Source: JAQUBU01 sp036677685 (GTDB lineage: Bacteria > Bacillota > Syntrophomonadia > Syntrophomonadales > Syntrophomonadaceae). From it: a stretch of 52,800 nucleotides of DNA. The DNA lies in NCBI GenBank assembly GCA_036677685.1, contig JAVBWA010000009.1:1-52800 (forward strand), read 5' to 3'. Below the pieces are notes generated by a model. It saw only the letters and a program-made list of their open reading frames with translations. It had not been told where the DNA came from and did no database searches. This document shows positions 8,616 to 16,294 of the stretch, piece by piece (position 1 is the first letter of the stretch; every line of letters starts with the position of its first letter). The translations under genes were made by a program, and so were the position numbers.

Positions 8616-8978
8616 ATGGGAGAAAACGTATTAATTGAACTTAGTTATAGTGTTCTCAGCATATTGATTCCTGCCCTGTGCGCAATTGCCATTGAGCTTT
8701 TGCGTCGCAAATTAGGCTTGGAAAACATCAAGAAGGTCCAGCATGAACTTGATAATAAAAAAGACTTAGCCCGTTTGGCAGTCAAATTTGTTGAGCAAGC
8801 GTACAAGGATTTAAAAGGCCAGGAAAAATATGATAAGGCTGCAGAGTGGTTGGCTGCCCGCATACAGGAACAAGGAATAAAAGTTTCCCCCGAAGAAGTA
8901 ATGGGGTTGATTGAAGCAGCTATAAGAATGGCCAAAGATGAGTTCGGCGAACAATGGGGTAAAGTCACCACCGGATAA
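8616..8978 (+). CDS. Phage holin, LLH family
   Basis: This 120-aa protein has one N-terminal hydrophobic helix (LSYSVLSILIPALCAIAIELL) followed by a charged, helical, coiled-coil-like tail (KKDLARLAVKFVEQAYKDL and later VMGLIEAAIRMAKDEF), the architecture of LLH-type phage holins. It would form membrane lesions that let the upstream amidase reach the wall. AGGAGG precedes the ATG. Together with the amidase it is either a prophage remnant or a domesticated lysis module; no other phage genes are nearby. Confidence 0.8.
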   Translation: MGENVLIELSYSVLSILIPALCAIAIELLRRKLGLENIKKVQHELDNKKDLARLAVKFVEQAYKDLKGQEKYDKAAEWLAARIQEQGIKVSPEEVMGLIEAAIRMAKDEFGEQWGKVTTG

Positions 8979-9073
8979 GAATCTTTTTATTGCAGTTCAC
9001 TCTGCTCTCAACACCATTAGGCAAGAATTGCACGAACCTATAGAGCCTAAACCTTTTACGAAATTTAATCATC

Positions 9074-9102
9074 GCGGGGGTAATGAATATAAGTACCCCC
9101 GC
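9074..9102 (+). terminator. Rho-independent terminator after the amidase-holin pair
   Basis: GCGGGGGTA (9074-9082) pairs perfectly with TACCCCCGC (9094-9102), followed by TTTCTATT. It closes the lysis cassette about 95 bp after the holin stop. The rest of the 8979-9426 gap holds only the promoter and operator of the next gene. Confidence 0.85.
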
Positions 9103-9346
9103 TTTCTATTATCATGTGCAAACCCAATGGCCCGTATAGACGGTATCCTCCTTGAGAGCACTCCGGTCGGGCATCATACTAATCTTAATGGTAGTATATA
9201 ATAGTTTTTAGGGTACTTCCTTTGGAAAATCACTGATTATGATCCGTTTCTGCACCGCTATCCCCCTTAGCAGCCAGTTTAAACCCCACCCCAAGGGTAC
9301 GATCAATCTTATTATCTAGTGAAGTTCGTAAATTGCTATTTTTTTG

Positions 9347-9375
9347 TTGACCCATAAATGGTTGGATGTTACTAT
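9347..9375 (+). promoter_or_regulatory. Promoter of the TetR-zinc fusion gene
   Basis: TTGACC at 9347-9352, a 17-bp spacer and TACTAT at 9370-9375 form a sigma-A-type promoter. The palindromic operator starts 2 bp after the -10 element, so a bound repressor would cover the transcription start. Confidence 0.6.
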
Positions 9376-9377
9376 AA

Positions 9378-9397
9378 ACTAACAAACGGTAGTTAGC
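9378..9397. promoter_or_regulatory. Palindromic TetR-type operator, copy 1
   Basis: CTAAC (9379-9383) and GTTAG (9392-9396) form inverted arms around AAACGGTA. The same core with one change recurs at 11527-11548, upstream of a decayed paralogous unit. Position directly after the -10 element and before a tetR-type gene suggests autorepression. Confidence 0.65.
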
Positions 9398-9426
9398 TTA
9401 TGGTAGTTGAAAGGGCAGATAAGTAA

Positions 9427-10320
9427 ATGATCATGACAACCAGAGAAAAAATAAGAAAAGCCGCTCTTGCTTCCTTTGCCCAAAAAGGTTATGAAGGCGC
9501 CACAATGCAGGAAATAGCCGAAGCAGTGGGAATAAACAAAGCATCTATTTACAACCACTATAAAGGAAAGGAGGATTTATTCTTAGCGGTTTATCAAGAT
9601 GTGGCTCTCGGGTATGAAAAATTGCTTAAGCGTATGTTAAAAGATTCCGAGAATATGGAGATCCCCGATAAACTGCTGCACATGTTTAAAGAATACATTC
9701 TTTTCTACTACAAAGATTTGCATATTTCGTTATTTTGGACCCAGTGTTTGATTTTTGCTCCGCACGAGCTGCGGGAAGAGTTGCAAACCGACATTGTTAA
9801 ACGTGAAGAGCCTTTTGAAAAAAAGATGCTGGAAATACTCGGGGAAGGAATGCAGCGAGGAATCATTCGCCGGGACATTCCTTCCAAGATGCTGCTCTCT
9901 TATCGAGCCATGCGGGACGGTCTTTTACTCTGGATGCGGATAGTTCCTGAGTTATCTGGGGAATGGATTGAGGTATTTTGGAAAGACTTCTGGCTCGGAA
10001 TACAAGAAAACAAAGACGGCGGTGAGGAACTCGAACAGGTTCAAGATGGCCTGAATCTCAAAGATAGCTTAAATCCGCAGCTTTTTGATAAAGGAGCGGT
10101 AAGCCTGTACACTACCGAATGCTTGATCTGCCATAAAGAATTTGCAATCCCGTTTACTGACTATCGCTACAAAGACATCAAGTATAGCCGTTGTGCCTAC
10201 CATGTCTGTGATGATTGCGGCAAGATGATTCAGGAGGAATGCCAAAAAATAACCGGGCTTTCTCCAGAATTAATTGACATTTGGGAAAAGTACGAGCGTT
10301 CAAAGAAAAAACGAGATTAG
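9427..10320 (+). CDS. TetR/AcrR-family regulator fused to a C-terminal four-cysteine (zinc-binding-like) domain
   Basis: Residues 3-50 are a TetR DNA-binding domain (KIRKAALASFAQKGYEGATM, then EIAEAVGINKASIYNHYKGK). Residues about 60-200 are the helical ligand-binding part. From residue 227 (LYTTECLICHKEF) there is a small domain with CLIC and CDDC pairs and a helical tail, probably zinc-binding, vaguely like DUF2197/YlaI. An almost identical stand-alone copy is encoded at 11761. At 10090-10096 an AAAGGAG sits 8 bases before a CTG codon where the stand-alone protein has its ATG, so the fusion probably arose by read-through into a neighbouring gene. At 297 aa it is about 100 residues longer than a usual TetR. 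Start by ATG at 9427; ATG at 9433 is possible. Confidence 0.85.
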   Translation: MIMTTREKIRKAALASFAQKGYEGATMQEIAEAVGINKASIYNHYKGKEDLFLAVYQDVALGYEKLLKRMLKDSENMEIPDKLLHMFKEYILFYYKDLHISLFWTQCLIFAPHELREELQTDIVKREEPFEKKMLEILGEGMQRGIIRRDIPSKMLLSYRAMRDGLLLWMRIVPELSGEWIEVFWKDFWLGIQENKDGGEELEQVQDGLNLKDSLNPQLFDKGAVSLYTTECLICHKEFAIPFTDYRYKDIKYSRCAYHVCDDCGKMIQEECQKITGLSPELIDIWEKYERSKKKRD

Positions 10321-10358
10321 AAAAACTAAATTTGATGGGGATGGAAGAGGGGATTTCT

Positions 10359-11414
10359 ATGAAGAGCACTAAAGAGTTTAAGCTCATCGAGTGCAGCGGT
10401 ACACCTTATGAAATCGGCTTGCAATGGGGAGAAGGCTGTAAAGAAAGCATTTTCAAGGTTTCAGAAAACATTTTTAAGGTAATGAGCCTTATGTACCAGG
10501 TCCCCAGAGATGAAGTTATTGCCAGGGCATTGAAGCTTTTGCCTTTAGTTCGAGAGTTTGACCCCTATCTGCTTGAAATAATGAGGGGGCAGGCTGACGC
10601 TGCCGGGCTAAGTTTTGAAGAAATCTTTACTCAGAAGTGCATGAACGAATTGATGTTTCAATACAATAATCTGCCTGGCTTATGCACATCTTTTGCGGCA
10701 AGCGGAAAGGCCACCCAAGACGGTAAAACTATTCTGGGACAGAACATAGACTTCTTTCCTGAAACACCGATAGATTTTCTGAAAGTTTATCATTCCAATG
10801 GCCCCGTGCAATTTATTTTAAGTTTTGCAAATGCCGGTGAATACACCTTTTCCTCAGCCGGGTTTGGCATCTGTGCCAATGCCACCATAGGGCAAGATTA
10901 CTCCTTTAATATTCCTGTAGCCTGTTACCTTCCCCGGGTGATGAGACAGAAGAATATCCGTGAGGCCATAGATATCCTCAAGCAAGCCGCCCGCGGCCTT
11001 GGATATTATCATCTAGCCGATGCAAATGGGCAAATGTGCGGTATTGAAAGCATTCATAATGATTTTGAAATCATCTATCCAGAAAAAGATTTACTGCTGC
11101 ACTCCAATCATTATATTACGGAGCGTTTTAAAAAGGGCGACACCGCACATATGTACCAGCCCGACAGCTACCATCGTTTAGAGACGATTAAGGATCTTGC
11201 CAATCAGCATTATGGCCTTTTAAATCCTGAAATAGCTATGGAAATTCTGGCCGACCATAACCACCACCCCGACTCCATATGTCGCCATGTTAACCAAAGC
11301 GGCCAATTCACATCTGTAACACTTGCATCATTTATCATGCTTCCAGCGGAAGGGGCCATATATATAGCCTGCGGCAACCCCTGTGAGTATGAGTATGTTC
11401 GGTATAGATTTTAA
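10359..11414 (+). CDS. C45-family autoproteolytic acyltransferase/hydrolase (isopenicillin N acyltransferase-like)
   Basis: This Ntn-hydrolase-fold enzyme resembles acyl-CoA:6-aminopenicillanic acid acyltransferase and related linear-amide hydrolases. The N-terminal part IECSGTPYEIGLQWGE is the family opening. The predicted self-cleavage site and nucleophile lie in GLCTSFAASG, followed by the typical ILGQNIDFFPE. Later motifs include FGICANATIGQ and LLHSNHYITERF. Length 351 aa fits. I chose ATG at 10359 because AGAGGGGA lies before it. It follows the TetR-zinc gene by 38 bp, so it is probably the regulated target. Substrate unknown; it may act on N-acyl amino acids or amides. Confidence 0.8.
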   Translation: MKSTKEFKLIECSGTPYEIGLQWGEGCKESIFKVSENIFKVMSLMYQVPRDEVIARALKLLPLVREFDPYLLEIMRGQADAAGLSFEEIFTQKCMNELMFQYNNLPGLCTSFAASGKATQDGKTILGQNIDFFPETPIDFLKVYHSNGPVQFILSFANAGEYTFSSAGFGICANATIGQDYSFNIPVACYLPRVMRQKNIREAIDILKQAARGLGYYHLADANGQMCGIESIHNDFEIIYPEKDLLLHSNHYITERFKKGDTAHMYQPDSYHRLETIKDLANQHYGLLNPEIAMEILADHNHHPDSICRHVNQSGQFTSVTLASFIMLPAEGAIYIACGNPCEYEYVRYRF

Positions 11415-11526
11415 CGCCTTTAAAGCATTACACAAGGGTGATGCTCAAATCAATTAGCATCCTGAAGGACTAAATTTTCATTGCAGACATTTTCTTTAGC
11501 GCTTAACCGGTTAAATCGGCACAGTT

Positions 11527-11548
11527 AACTAACAAACGATAGTTAGTT
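11527..11548. promoter_or_regulatory. Palindromic TetR-type operator, copy 2
   Basis: AACTAAC (11527-11533) and GTTAGTT (11542-11548) form a perfect 7-bp inverted repeat around AAACGATA. It matches the operator at 9378-9397 except for one central base and the outer arm. It lies upstream of a truncated acyltransferase copy and a stand-alone zinc-domain gene, which are likely controlled by the same regulator. Confidence 0.7.
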
Positions 11549-11630
11549 TACTTTTTAAGGAAGAACCACAGTAATGCTTATTACAATAAAAGACTGGTTG
11601 CTTCTGTCTAACTGAAAGGAGTGGCCTGGG

Positions 11631-11738
11631 TTGAATAAAGCCAGAGAAGTCAAACTGATTGAGTGCAGCGGTACTCCTTATGAGATAAGCCAGCAGTGGG
11701 GAGAAGGCTGCAAGGAAAGCATTTTTGCAACATTCTGA
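11631..11738 (+). pseudogene. Truncated copy of the C45 acyltransferase (N-terminus only)
   Basis: From TTG at 11631 the frame reads LNKAREVKLIECSGTPYEIS and then QQWGEGCKESIF before TGA at 11736-11738. It matches residues about 4-34 of the intact enzyme encoded at 10359, and then the similarity stops abruptly. AAGGAG lies upstream, so the 35-aa remnant may still be translated. The remaining roughly 90% of the gene is deleted and the next gene follows 22 bp on. Confidence 0.8.
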
Positions 11739-11760
11739 ACACAGTAAAGAGGTGATAAAT

Positions 11761-11970
11761 ATGTACACTACCATATGCATGATCTGTAAAAAGGAATTCG
11801 GGATTCCTTTTTCAGATTTCCGTTACAAAGATATTAAATATAATCGCGGCAAAAATCATGTCTGCGACCAGTGCGGCAAGATGGTGCAAGAAGAATGCCA
11901 GAAGATAACCGGGCTTACCCCGGAACTTATCGATGTGTGGGATAAAGTTCTGCAGGCTAGAAGTTTTTAG
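11761..11970 (+). CDS. Stand-alone four-cysteine (zinc-binding-like) protein, 69 aa
   Basis: The protein opens MYTTICMICKKEFGIPF and contains a CMIC pair, an RYKDIKYNR segment, a CDQC pair and a helical EECQKITGLTPELIDVW tail. It is nearly identical to residues 227-297 of the TetR fusion at 9427, showing that this is an independent domain. The two C-x2-C pairs suggest one bound zinc; resemblance to DUF2197/YlaI is tentative. AGAGGTG lies six bases before the ATG at 11761. It is probably controlled by the operator at 11527. Confidence 0.75.
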   Translation: MYTTICMICKKEFGIPFSDFRYKDIKYNRGKNHVCDQCGKMVQEECQKITGLTPELIDVWDKVLQARSF

Positions 11971-12030
11971 CCTGGCGAGGCAATTATATGTACATTTTCG
12001 TTAGCCCTGTGATTTTGTGTAGGCAAGGTC

Positions 12031-12804
12031 TTAATAGTTCGTAGGTTTTCTTTTGTTCCACAGTTCTGCCAAGGCAACAGATAATCCGTTGAAATCCGGA
12101 TGTTCGATAATATCCTCATCCATTCCGGATGCAAGCAGGGCATATATACCATCACGTAAAGCAAAGCATTCCAGGGTCTTTTCCTGGGGATTGACCAGCC
12201 AATAATGCTGTACCTTATTCTTCTGGTAAATCCGCAATTTTTGCAGCCGGTCTTTGCGGCTGCTGGAAGGAGATATAACCTCAACCACCAGCGTGGGGGG
12301 ACCGTCAACCCGGGTTTCTTTGACAATCAGTTCCTGTTCGCCGGATACGTAAAACAAATCCGGTTGGACTACGTTAATATCACGAAGGGTGACATCCAGG
12401 GGCGCATCAAATACCTCCCCATCGGGATCAACCTTCCAGAAATAATCTTCCAGGATTCTCTGCAGATTGCGGGATACCCGCTGGTGCGGAACATTGGGTG
12501 ATGGTTCCTTGATCAACATACCCTCCAGTATCTCGAAACGATAACCCGGTTCTTCCGGCAGCAAGAGGTAATCCTGGTATGTAAGCTTTTTATCCGGCTC
12601 AGTTTCATACGGAGATGCATTTTCCTGAACGGTACCGCTACTCAATGCTTTGATTACATCATCCGCCCTGTAACGATACTGCCGGTTGCCCAGTTCAATG
12701 CAAGGTATTTTGTTTTCCCTGGTATATCTCCAGATGGTTTCTACCGAAAGTTGCAAAACCTCGGCCAGTGCCTGGGCAGTCAATAATTCCTTATCAATGG
12801 TCAT
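12031..12804 (-). CDS. HTH-Uma2 fusion (PD-(D/E)XK-like nuclease domain)
   Basis: Residues about 5-58 form an excisionase-type helix-turn-helix (LLTAQALAEVLQLSVETIWR and later RYRADDVIKAL). From about residue 75 a Uma2/DUF820 domain follows: YQDYLLLPEEPGYRFEILEG, DVTLRDINVVQPDLFYV, PPTLVVEVISPSS and LQKLRIYQKNKVQHYWLV. The D, E-x-hydrophobic and K/Q elements (PDLF, VVEV, YQKN) resemble the PD-(D/E)XK nuclease core. Uma2 proteins are usually about 190 aa without DNA-binding domain. I chose ATG at 12804 because AGAGGTG lies six bases upstream. It is divergent from the next tetR gene, and its promoter is embedded in phased repeats. Biological role of Uma2 proteins is unknown. Confidence 0.85.
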   Translation of the reverse strand: MTIDKELLTAQALAEVLQLSVETIWRYTRENKIPCIELGNRQYRYRADDVIKALSSGTVQENASPYETEPDKKLTYQDYLLLPEEPGYRFEILEGMLIKEPSPNVPHQRVSRNLQRILEDYFWKVDPDGEVFDAPLDVTLRDINVVQPDLFYVSGEQELIVKETRVDGPPTLVVEVISPSSSRKDRLQKLRIYQKNKVQHYWLVNPQEKTLECFALRDGIYALLASGMDEDIIEHPDFNGLSVALAELWNKRKPTNY

Positions 12805-12822
12805 AAAAATCACCTCTTTATT

Positions 12823-12851
12823 ATTATAGTTAATTCATCAACTATTATCAA
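12823..12851 (-). promoter_or_regulatory. Promoter of the HTH-Uma2 gene
   Basis: On the minus strand TTGATA (12851-12846), a 17-bp spacer and TATAAT (12828-12823) make a near-consensus promoter. The -35 hexamer is itself part of the repeated AGTTGAT motif, so a protein bound to the repeats would compete with RNA polymerase. Confidence 0.7.
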
Positions 12852-12896
12852 CTGTTGTCAACTAATATCAATTGTTGCAGCCATTAATCAACTGGG
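12837..12896. repeat. Helically phased 10-bp direct repeats upstream of HTH-Uma2
   Basis: Four consecutive 10-bp units start at 12837, 12847, 12857 and 12867 (ATCAACTATT, ATCAACTGTT, GTCAACTAAT, ATCAATTGTT). After one degenerate unit a fifth, ATCAACTGGG, starts at 12887, still in the same 10-bp phase. All would face one side of the helix. They are best read as an operator array, perhaps for the HTH domain of the adjacent gene. Confidence 0.75.
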
Positions 12897-12927
12897 TCGA
12901 GTTATTAAAGATTAGGAGTAATGATAA

Positions 12928-13527
12928 ATGGAAAATCTCATGGATCTAAAAAATGAAGAGCTTCACGGAAAAATCGTTGAAGTGGCAGGAGAACTATTTA
13001 AACAGCAGGGCTTTGAAAAAACAACTATGGAGCAGGTTGCTGCTAAAACAATGACCTCCCATGAAAGCCTGTATAATTACTTTCCGGTTAAAGAGGCTCT
13101 TGCTGAAGCCTATTTCCGGGTAATATCCAAAAACATAGCCCGGGCAAGCTTGGAAAGTGTCCCCAGGCTGCCTGATACCAGGTCGCGCTTAATAGCCGCC
13201 ATCAGCAGCATTTATGAATGGTCGGAATTAAACCCCGATCTTGCTCGTGTCGTTATAATCTATGGGCTAAAAATCCGTGGTGCTTGCAAATTATTCGAAG
13301 AAACCGGCACCCAAAGCGTCATTGCTGAAATTTTGCACCAGGGGCTTGATGCGGGTGAGCTTAGAGATGATATTCCTTTTGAAATGGTTCTCGCTTATAT
13401 CGACTATCTGGGTTCGGCTATACTGCTGGATTGGCTGAGGAATAACGGTCAGGGGAATCTCCGGGGGCAAATTGTCCCCGTGGTGGATATGATATTATTT
13501 GGAATTCCCGGCAAACCCGAAACGTAG
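12928..13527 (+). CDS. TetR/AcrR-family transcriptional regulator
   Basis: Residues about 12-60 form the DNA-binding domain (EVAGELFKQQGFEKTTMEQV, then SLYNYFPVKEALAEAYF). The remaining roughly 135 residues are an all-helical ligand-binding domain. Length 199 aa is normal. TAGGAG precedes the ATG. It heads, on the same strand and 60 bp upstream, the accessory cluster beginning with the DUF3795-hydrolase fusion, and is probably its local regulator. The inducing ligand is unknown. Confidence 0.88.
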   Translation: MENLMDLKNEELHGKIVEVAGELFKQQGFEKTTMEQVAAKTMTSHESLYNYFPVKEALAEAYFRVISKNIARASLESVPRLPDTRSRLIAAISSIYEWSELNPDLARVVIIYGLKIRGACKLFEETGTQSVIAEILHQGLDAGELRDDIPFEMVLAYIDYLGSAILLDWLRNNGQGNLRGQIVPVVDMILFGIPGKPET

Positions 13528-13587
13528 CGGGAACTATATGTGAGTTTAATATGAAAATATTTAAATTATTTAAAGGGGGCTTTATTA

Positions 13588-14913
13588 ATGGGTGATTTCA
13601 ATTATGACACATACTGCGGATTGTATTGTGGGGCATGCTCAATCATCAAGGCTTATCAAACCGGTATTAAAGATCCTTTGGCCTGTCTGTTGAGTGATGA
13701 ATTGGGTATGGAGCTGAAATGCCACGGCTGTAAAACCGACAGCGTTTTTGGCAACTGTGCGGTATGCCAGATCAGAAACTGCGCCCGGGAAAAAGGCGTG
13801 GAACGCTGTCTGAATTGTTCCGATTTTCCCTGCCCGAATTTTGGCACTATGGAATTTATACTGGAAGCGCTTCCGCATTGGAATACAGTGGCGGCTAATC
13901 AGGAATCCATTAAGAAGCAAGGAACAGTCCGGTGGCTGGAAGAACAGGCAAACCAATGGGAATGCCCTGACTGCCGGACCGATTATAGCTGGTATGCCGC
14001 CCAGTGTTCCAATTGCGGCAAAGACCTGGGAGAGCTTAAGCCCTATAGAAACAGTTTTGACAAGCGCATTTTCCAGTTGATGGCCATGCCGAAACCCGAA
14101 GAGCTTTTTGAACAGGAAACGCTGTTTAAACTGGAAGGTACCGATCTGGTCAAATCCCAAAATAATGTTGCATATAAATCCCTTGAAGACGGCGACCTGC
14201 TTTTTGACCTTTATTATCCGCCTGACCACCAACCCGGTCAGAAGCTCCCGGCGGTGGTCATGGTGCATGGCGAATCGCCGCTGCCCAACTTGAAGGACTC
14301 AAAACCTTTTATCTCACTGGGACGGGTCATCGCCGCCTCGGGATTAGCCGCTGTTTCTTTTAACCACCGCTCCATGATGCAGGGTTTTGGTATGACAGAC
14401 GTAATCGGCGATATTGAAAGCCTGCTTAAATTCCTGGCTGATCACGCCGAGCAATATGGTCTGGACAACAAGCGGATCGGGGTCTGGTCATTCTCGGCAG
14501 GATCTCCCTTCGGTTTATATGCCGGTATTCACAACACTCCGGCCAATATAAAATGTATGGTCTCATATTATGGTTACTGCGACTTTGTATCCTTATGCAG
14601 ATTGTTAAGCATACCCCTGGATGACAAAGCGTTAGCTCAGGCTGAGCAGTATTCACCGATCAGCCTGCTAAATCAATACTCGGATAAAATCGCTCCCATA
14701 TTAATCGCCCGCGCCGGCAATGACCCGTTTCCCGGCATAATCGAATCGCAGGACCAGTTTGTCCAGACCGCCCTGGCCAATAATGTCCGCATTGATCTCT
14801 ATAATCATCCCAACGGCACTCATGCTTTCGACCTGTTTAACGATGAGCCTCGCACCCATGAAATAATAGAGCAGACCCTGGAGTTCTTAAATCAGCATTT
14901 ATGGGTGCTTTAA
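13588..14913 (+). CDS. DUF3795 / zinc ribbon / alpha-beta hydrolase fusion protein
   Basis: Three parts are visible. Residues about 4-90 are a cysteine-rich DUF3795-like module (YCGLYCGACS, KCHGCK, NCAVCQIRNCAREKG, CLNCSDFPCPNFG). Residues about 128-150 form a zinc ribbon (WECPDCRTDYSWY and QCSNCGKDLG). Residues about 185-441 are a dienelactone-hydrolase-like alpha/beta hydrolase with VVMVHGESP, the nucleophile region GVWSFSAGSPFG (Ser in the elbow), DPFPG as acid region and the catalytic histidine in PNGTHAFD. I know DUF3795 mainly as a stand-alone protein, so this fusion is unusual. It probably acts in the cytoplasm as an esterase or amidase; the cysteine part may bind metal. GGGGGC precedes the ATG. 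Confidence 0.82.
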   Translation: MGDFNYDTYCGLYCGACSIIKAYQTGIKDPLACLLSDELGMELKCHGCKTDSVFGNCAVCQIRNCAREKGVERCLNCSDFPCPNFGTMEFILEALPHWNTVAANQESIKKQGTVRWLEEQANQWECPDCRTDYSWYAAQCSNCGKDLGELKPYRNSFDKRIFQLMAMPKPEELFEQETLFKLEGTDLVKSQNNVAYKSLEDGDLLFDLYYPPDHQPGQKLPAVVMVHGESPLPNLKDSKPFISLGRVIAASGLAAVSFNHRSMMQGFGMTDVIGDIESLLKFLADHAEQYGLDNKRIGVWSFSAGSPFGLYAGIHNTPANIKCMVSYYGYCDFVSLCRLLSIPLDDKALAQAEQYSPISLLNQYSDKIAPILIARAGNDPFPGIIESQDQFVQTALANNVRIDLYNHPNGTHAFDLFNDEPRTHEIIEQTLEFLNQHLWVL

Positions 14914-14971
14914 TGACCAGGTTAGTCAGCCTTCATCTGATGACATAGAAATGAGAAGGGGGTTGTTAAAA

Positions 14972-16282
14972 TTGGAAGCTAAGCTATTTGATAATGGTAT
15001 TCCCCAAATACTGCCGGTATATGGTCATGACCGTTTTCATTATACCGTACAGCACGTTAGCTCAAACGCTCAAATACAGATGGTAATTTCATTCGATCAA
15101 CATCTGGACAGCGATATCTTAAAAAGGGCGATCAGGTTATCTATGGATGTTGAACCAATCCTGGGCTGCCGGTTTGTTGAAGATGATAAACAACCCTATT
15201 GGCAGCGTTTTGAACATCTAGACAATATGCCATGGTTTGAATTTACATTAGATGCCAAACAGCAGGAGGCTGTTGAAAGGTTTTTAATCGGCCAGTTTTA
15301 CGTTCCCGGTCAACTGCTCAATATTCGGCTGATCCGAACCGGGTCCGTGGATACCCTATGTGTCAAGATCTGCCATGCCTGTTCAGATGCCGGAGGTCTT
15401 AAACAATATTTGGGACTGCTGTCCGACATCTACTCGGAACTGCTGGTGAACCCTGGCTTCAAACCCGTTCCCAATATTCAAGGACGTCGGGACCAGAGGC
15501 ATTATTTTGAGGCCCTCGGCATTAATGACCCAATGTCGTTGTTTGATCCCCAAAATCAACCGCCGCCTGCCACCTGGGCGTTTCCTTATCACGAACTTGA
15601 AAAGAGGCAAATAAATGTTGCCTTGCGCCGAATCAGTAACGAGAATTTCGAGCGGCTTATAGCATTCGGCAAGGCTCACGAAACAACTGTTAACACCATC
15701 CTGCTAACCGCATTCTCCAGAAGCCTGTTTGAACTTATTAAACCTCCGCTTGGAGAAGAAATGGGTGTCGGCATGACTATGGATTTACGTCAGACATTTA
15801 AAGACAATCCGAATCAGGCCATATCCAACCTATCGGTAACCATGGAGCCAAGAATAGCCAGATTGGACAATGAGCCTTTTCAGGAAACCCTTAGAAGATT
15901 ATCTCTATCTATTGCAGATCTGAAGAATGCCCGCGCCGATTTGCGGGGCGCGATTGGGATAGAAGTATTTCAAGCTGTTGAGTTTCCGCAGTGTTTAGGT
16001 ATCATTCAGGCGGTCTGGCAGCAAATGATTGAAACTGGTAAATCCACTCCGACATTATCCAATATGGGTATTATCAGTCCGGTGCAGTTTGGAAAGATCA
16101 CTTCCAGAGACGCTTATCTGGTCACCCCGGCGATTGCTCCGCCGGGGGTTTTGATGGCGGCCAGCACCTACAACAAAACCCTGACTCTGGAGGCAAGTTA
16201 CCACGAACCTGCCCATAAGAAGGAAGAGATTGAAAGCTGTTTGGAGCTTATGGAGAAGGAACTAAGCTCCCTGGAATTATAG
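14972..16282 (+). CDS. Condensation-domain-like acyltransferase A (COG4908-type)
   Basis: The protein resembles NRPS condensation domains and PapA/wax-synthase-type acyltransferases. The catalytic HxxxD motif is HACSDAGG near residue 130. The second-half signatures are DLRQTF and LSNMGIIS near residue 360, the equivalent of the structural bridge region. There is no carrier-protein domain attached. I chose TTG at 14972, giving (M)EAKLFDNGIP, because it aligns with the start of paralogue B (MKTSILEYGIP) and has AAGGGGG upstream; the longer frame opens at 14951. It is followed after 12 bp by a frameshifted methyltransferase copy, mirroring the arrangement at 18851-19050. Acyl donor and acceptor are unknown. 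Confidence 0.8.
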   Translation: MEAKLFDNGIPQILPVYGHDRFHYTVQHVSSNAQIQMVISFDQHLDSDILKRAIRLSMDVEPILGCRFVEDDKQPYWQRFEHLDNMPWFEFTLDAKQQEAVERFLIGQFYVPGQLLNIRLIRTGSVDTLCVKICHACSDAGGLKQYLGLLSDIYSELLVNPGFKPVPNIQGRRDQRHYFEALGINDPMSLFDPQNQPPPATWAFPYHELEKRQINVALRRISNENFERLIAFGKAHETTVNTILLTAFSRSLFELIKPPLGEEMGVGMTMDLRQTFKDNPNQAISNLSVTMEPRIARLDNEPFQETLRRLSLSIADLKNARADLRGAIGIEVFQAVEFPQCLGIIQAVWQQMIETGKSTPTLSNMGIISPVQFGKITSRDAYLVTPAIAPPGVLMAASTYNKTLTLEASYHEPAHKKEEIESCLELMEKELSSLEL

Positions 16283-16294
16283 GAAATCGGATTA

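Noticed and set aside
8938..9201. Plus-strand open frame of 87 codons overlapping the holin end
   Set aside because: It overlaps the holin gene in another frame, contains the terminator hairpin at 9074-9102, and has no ribosome binding site.
12837..12896. Short regularly spaced repeats considered as a CRISPR array
   Set aside because: Units are 10 bp with no spacers of the right length, and they overlap a promoter. They are better explained as operator sites.
13639..14268. Long minus-strand open frame inside the DUF3795-hydrolase gene
   Set aside because: It is antisense to a gene with clear domains on the plus strand, and its own product (rich in Phe, Ile, Arg, His) shows no recognisable motif.
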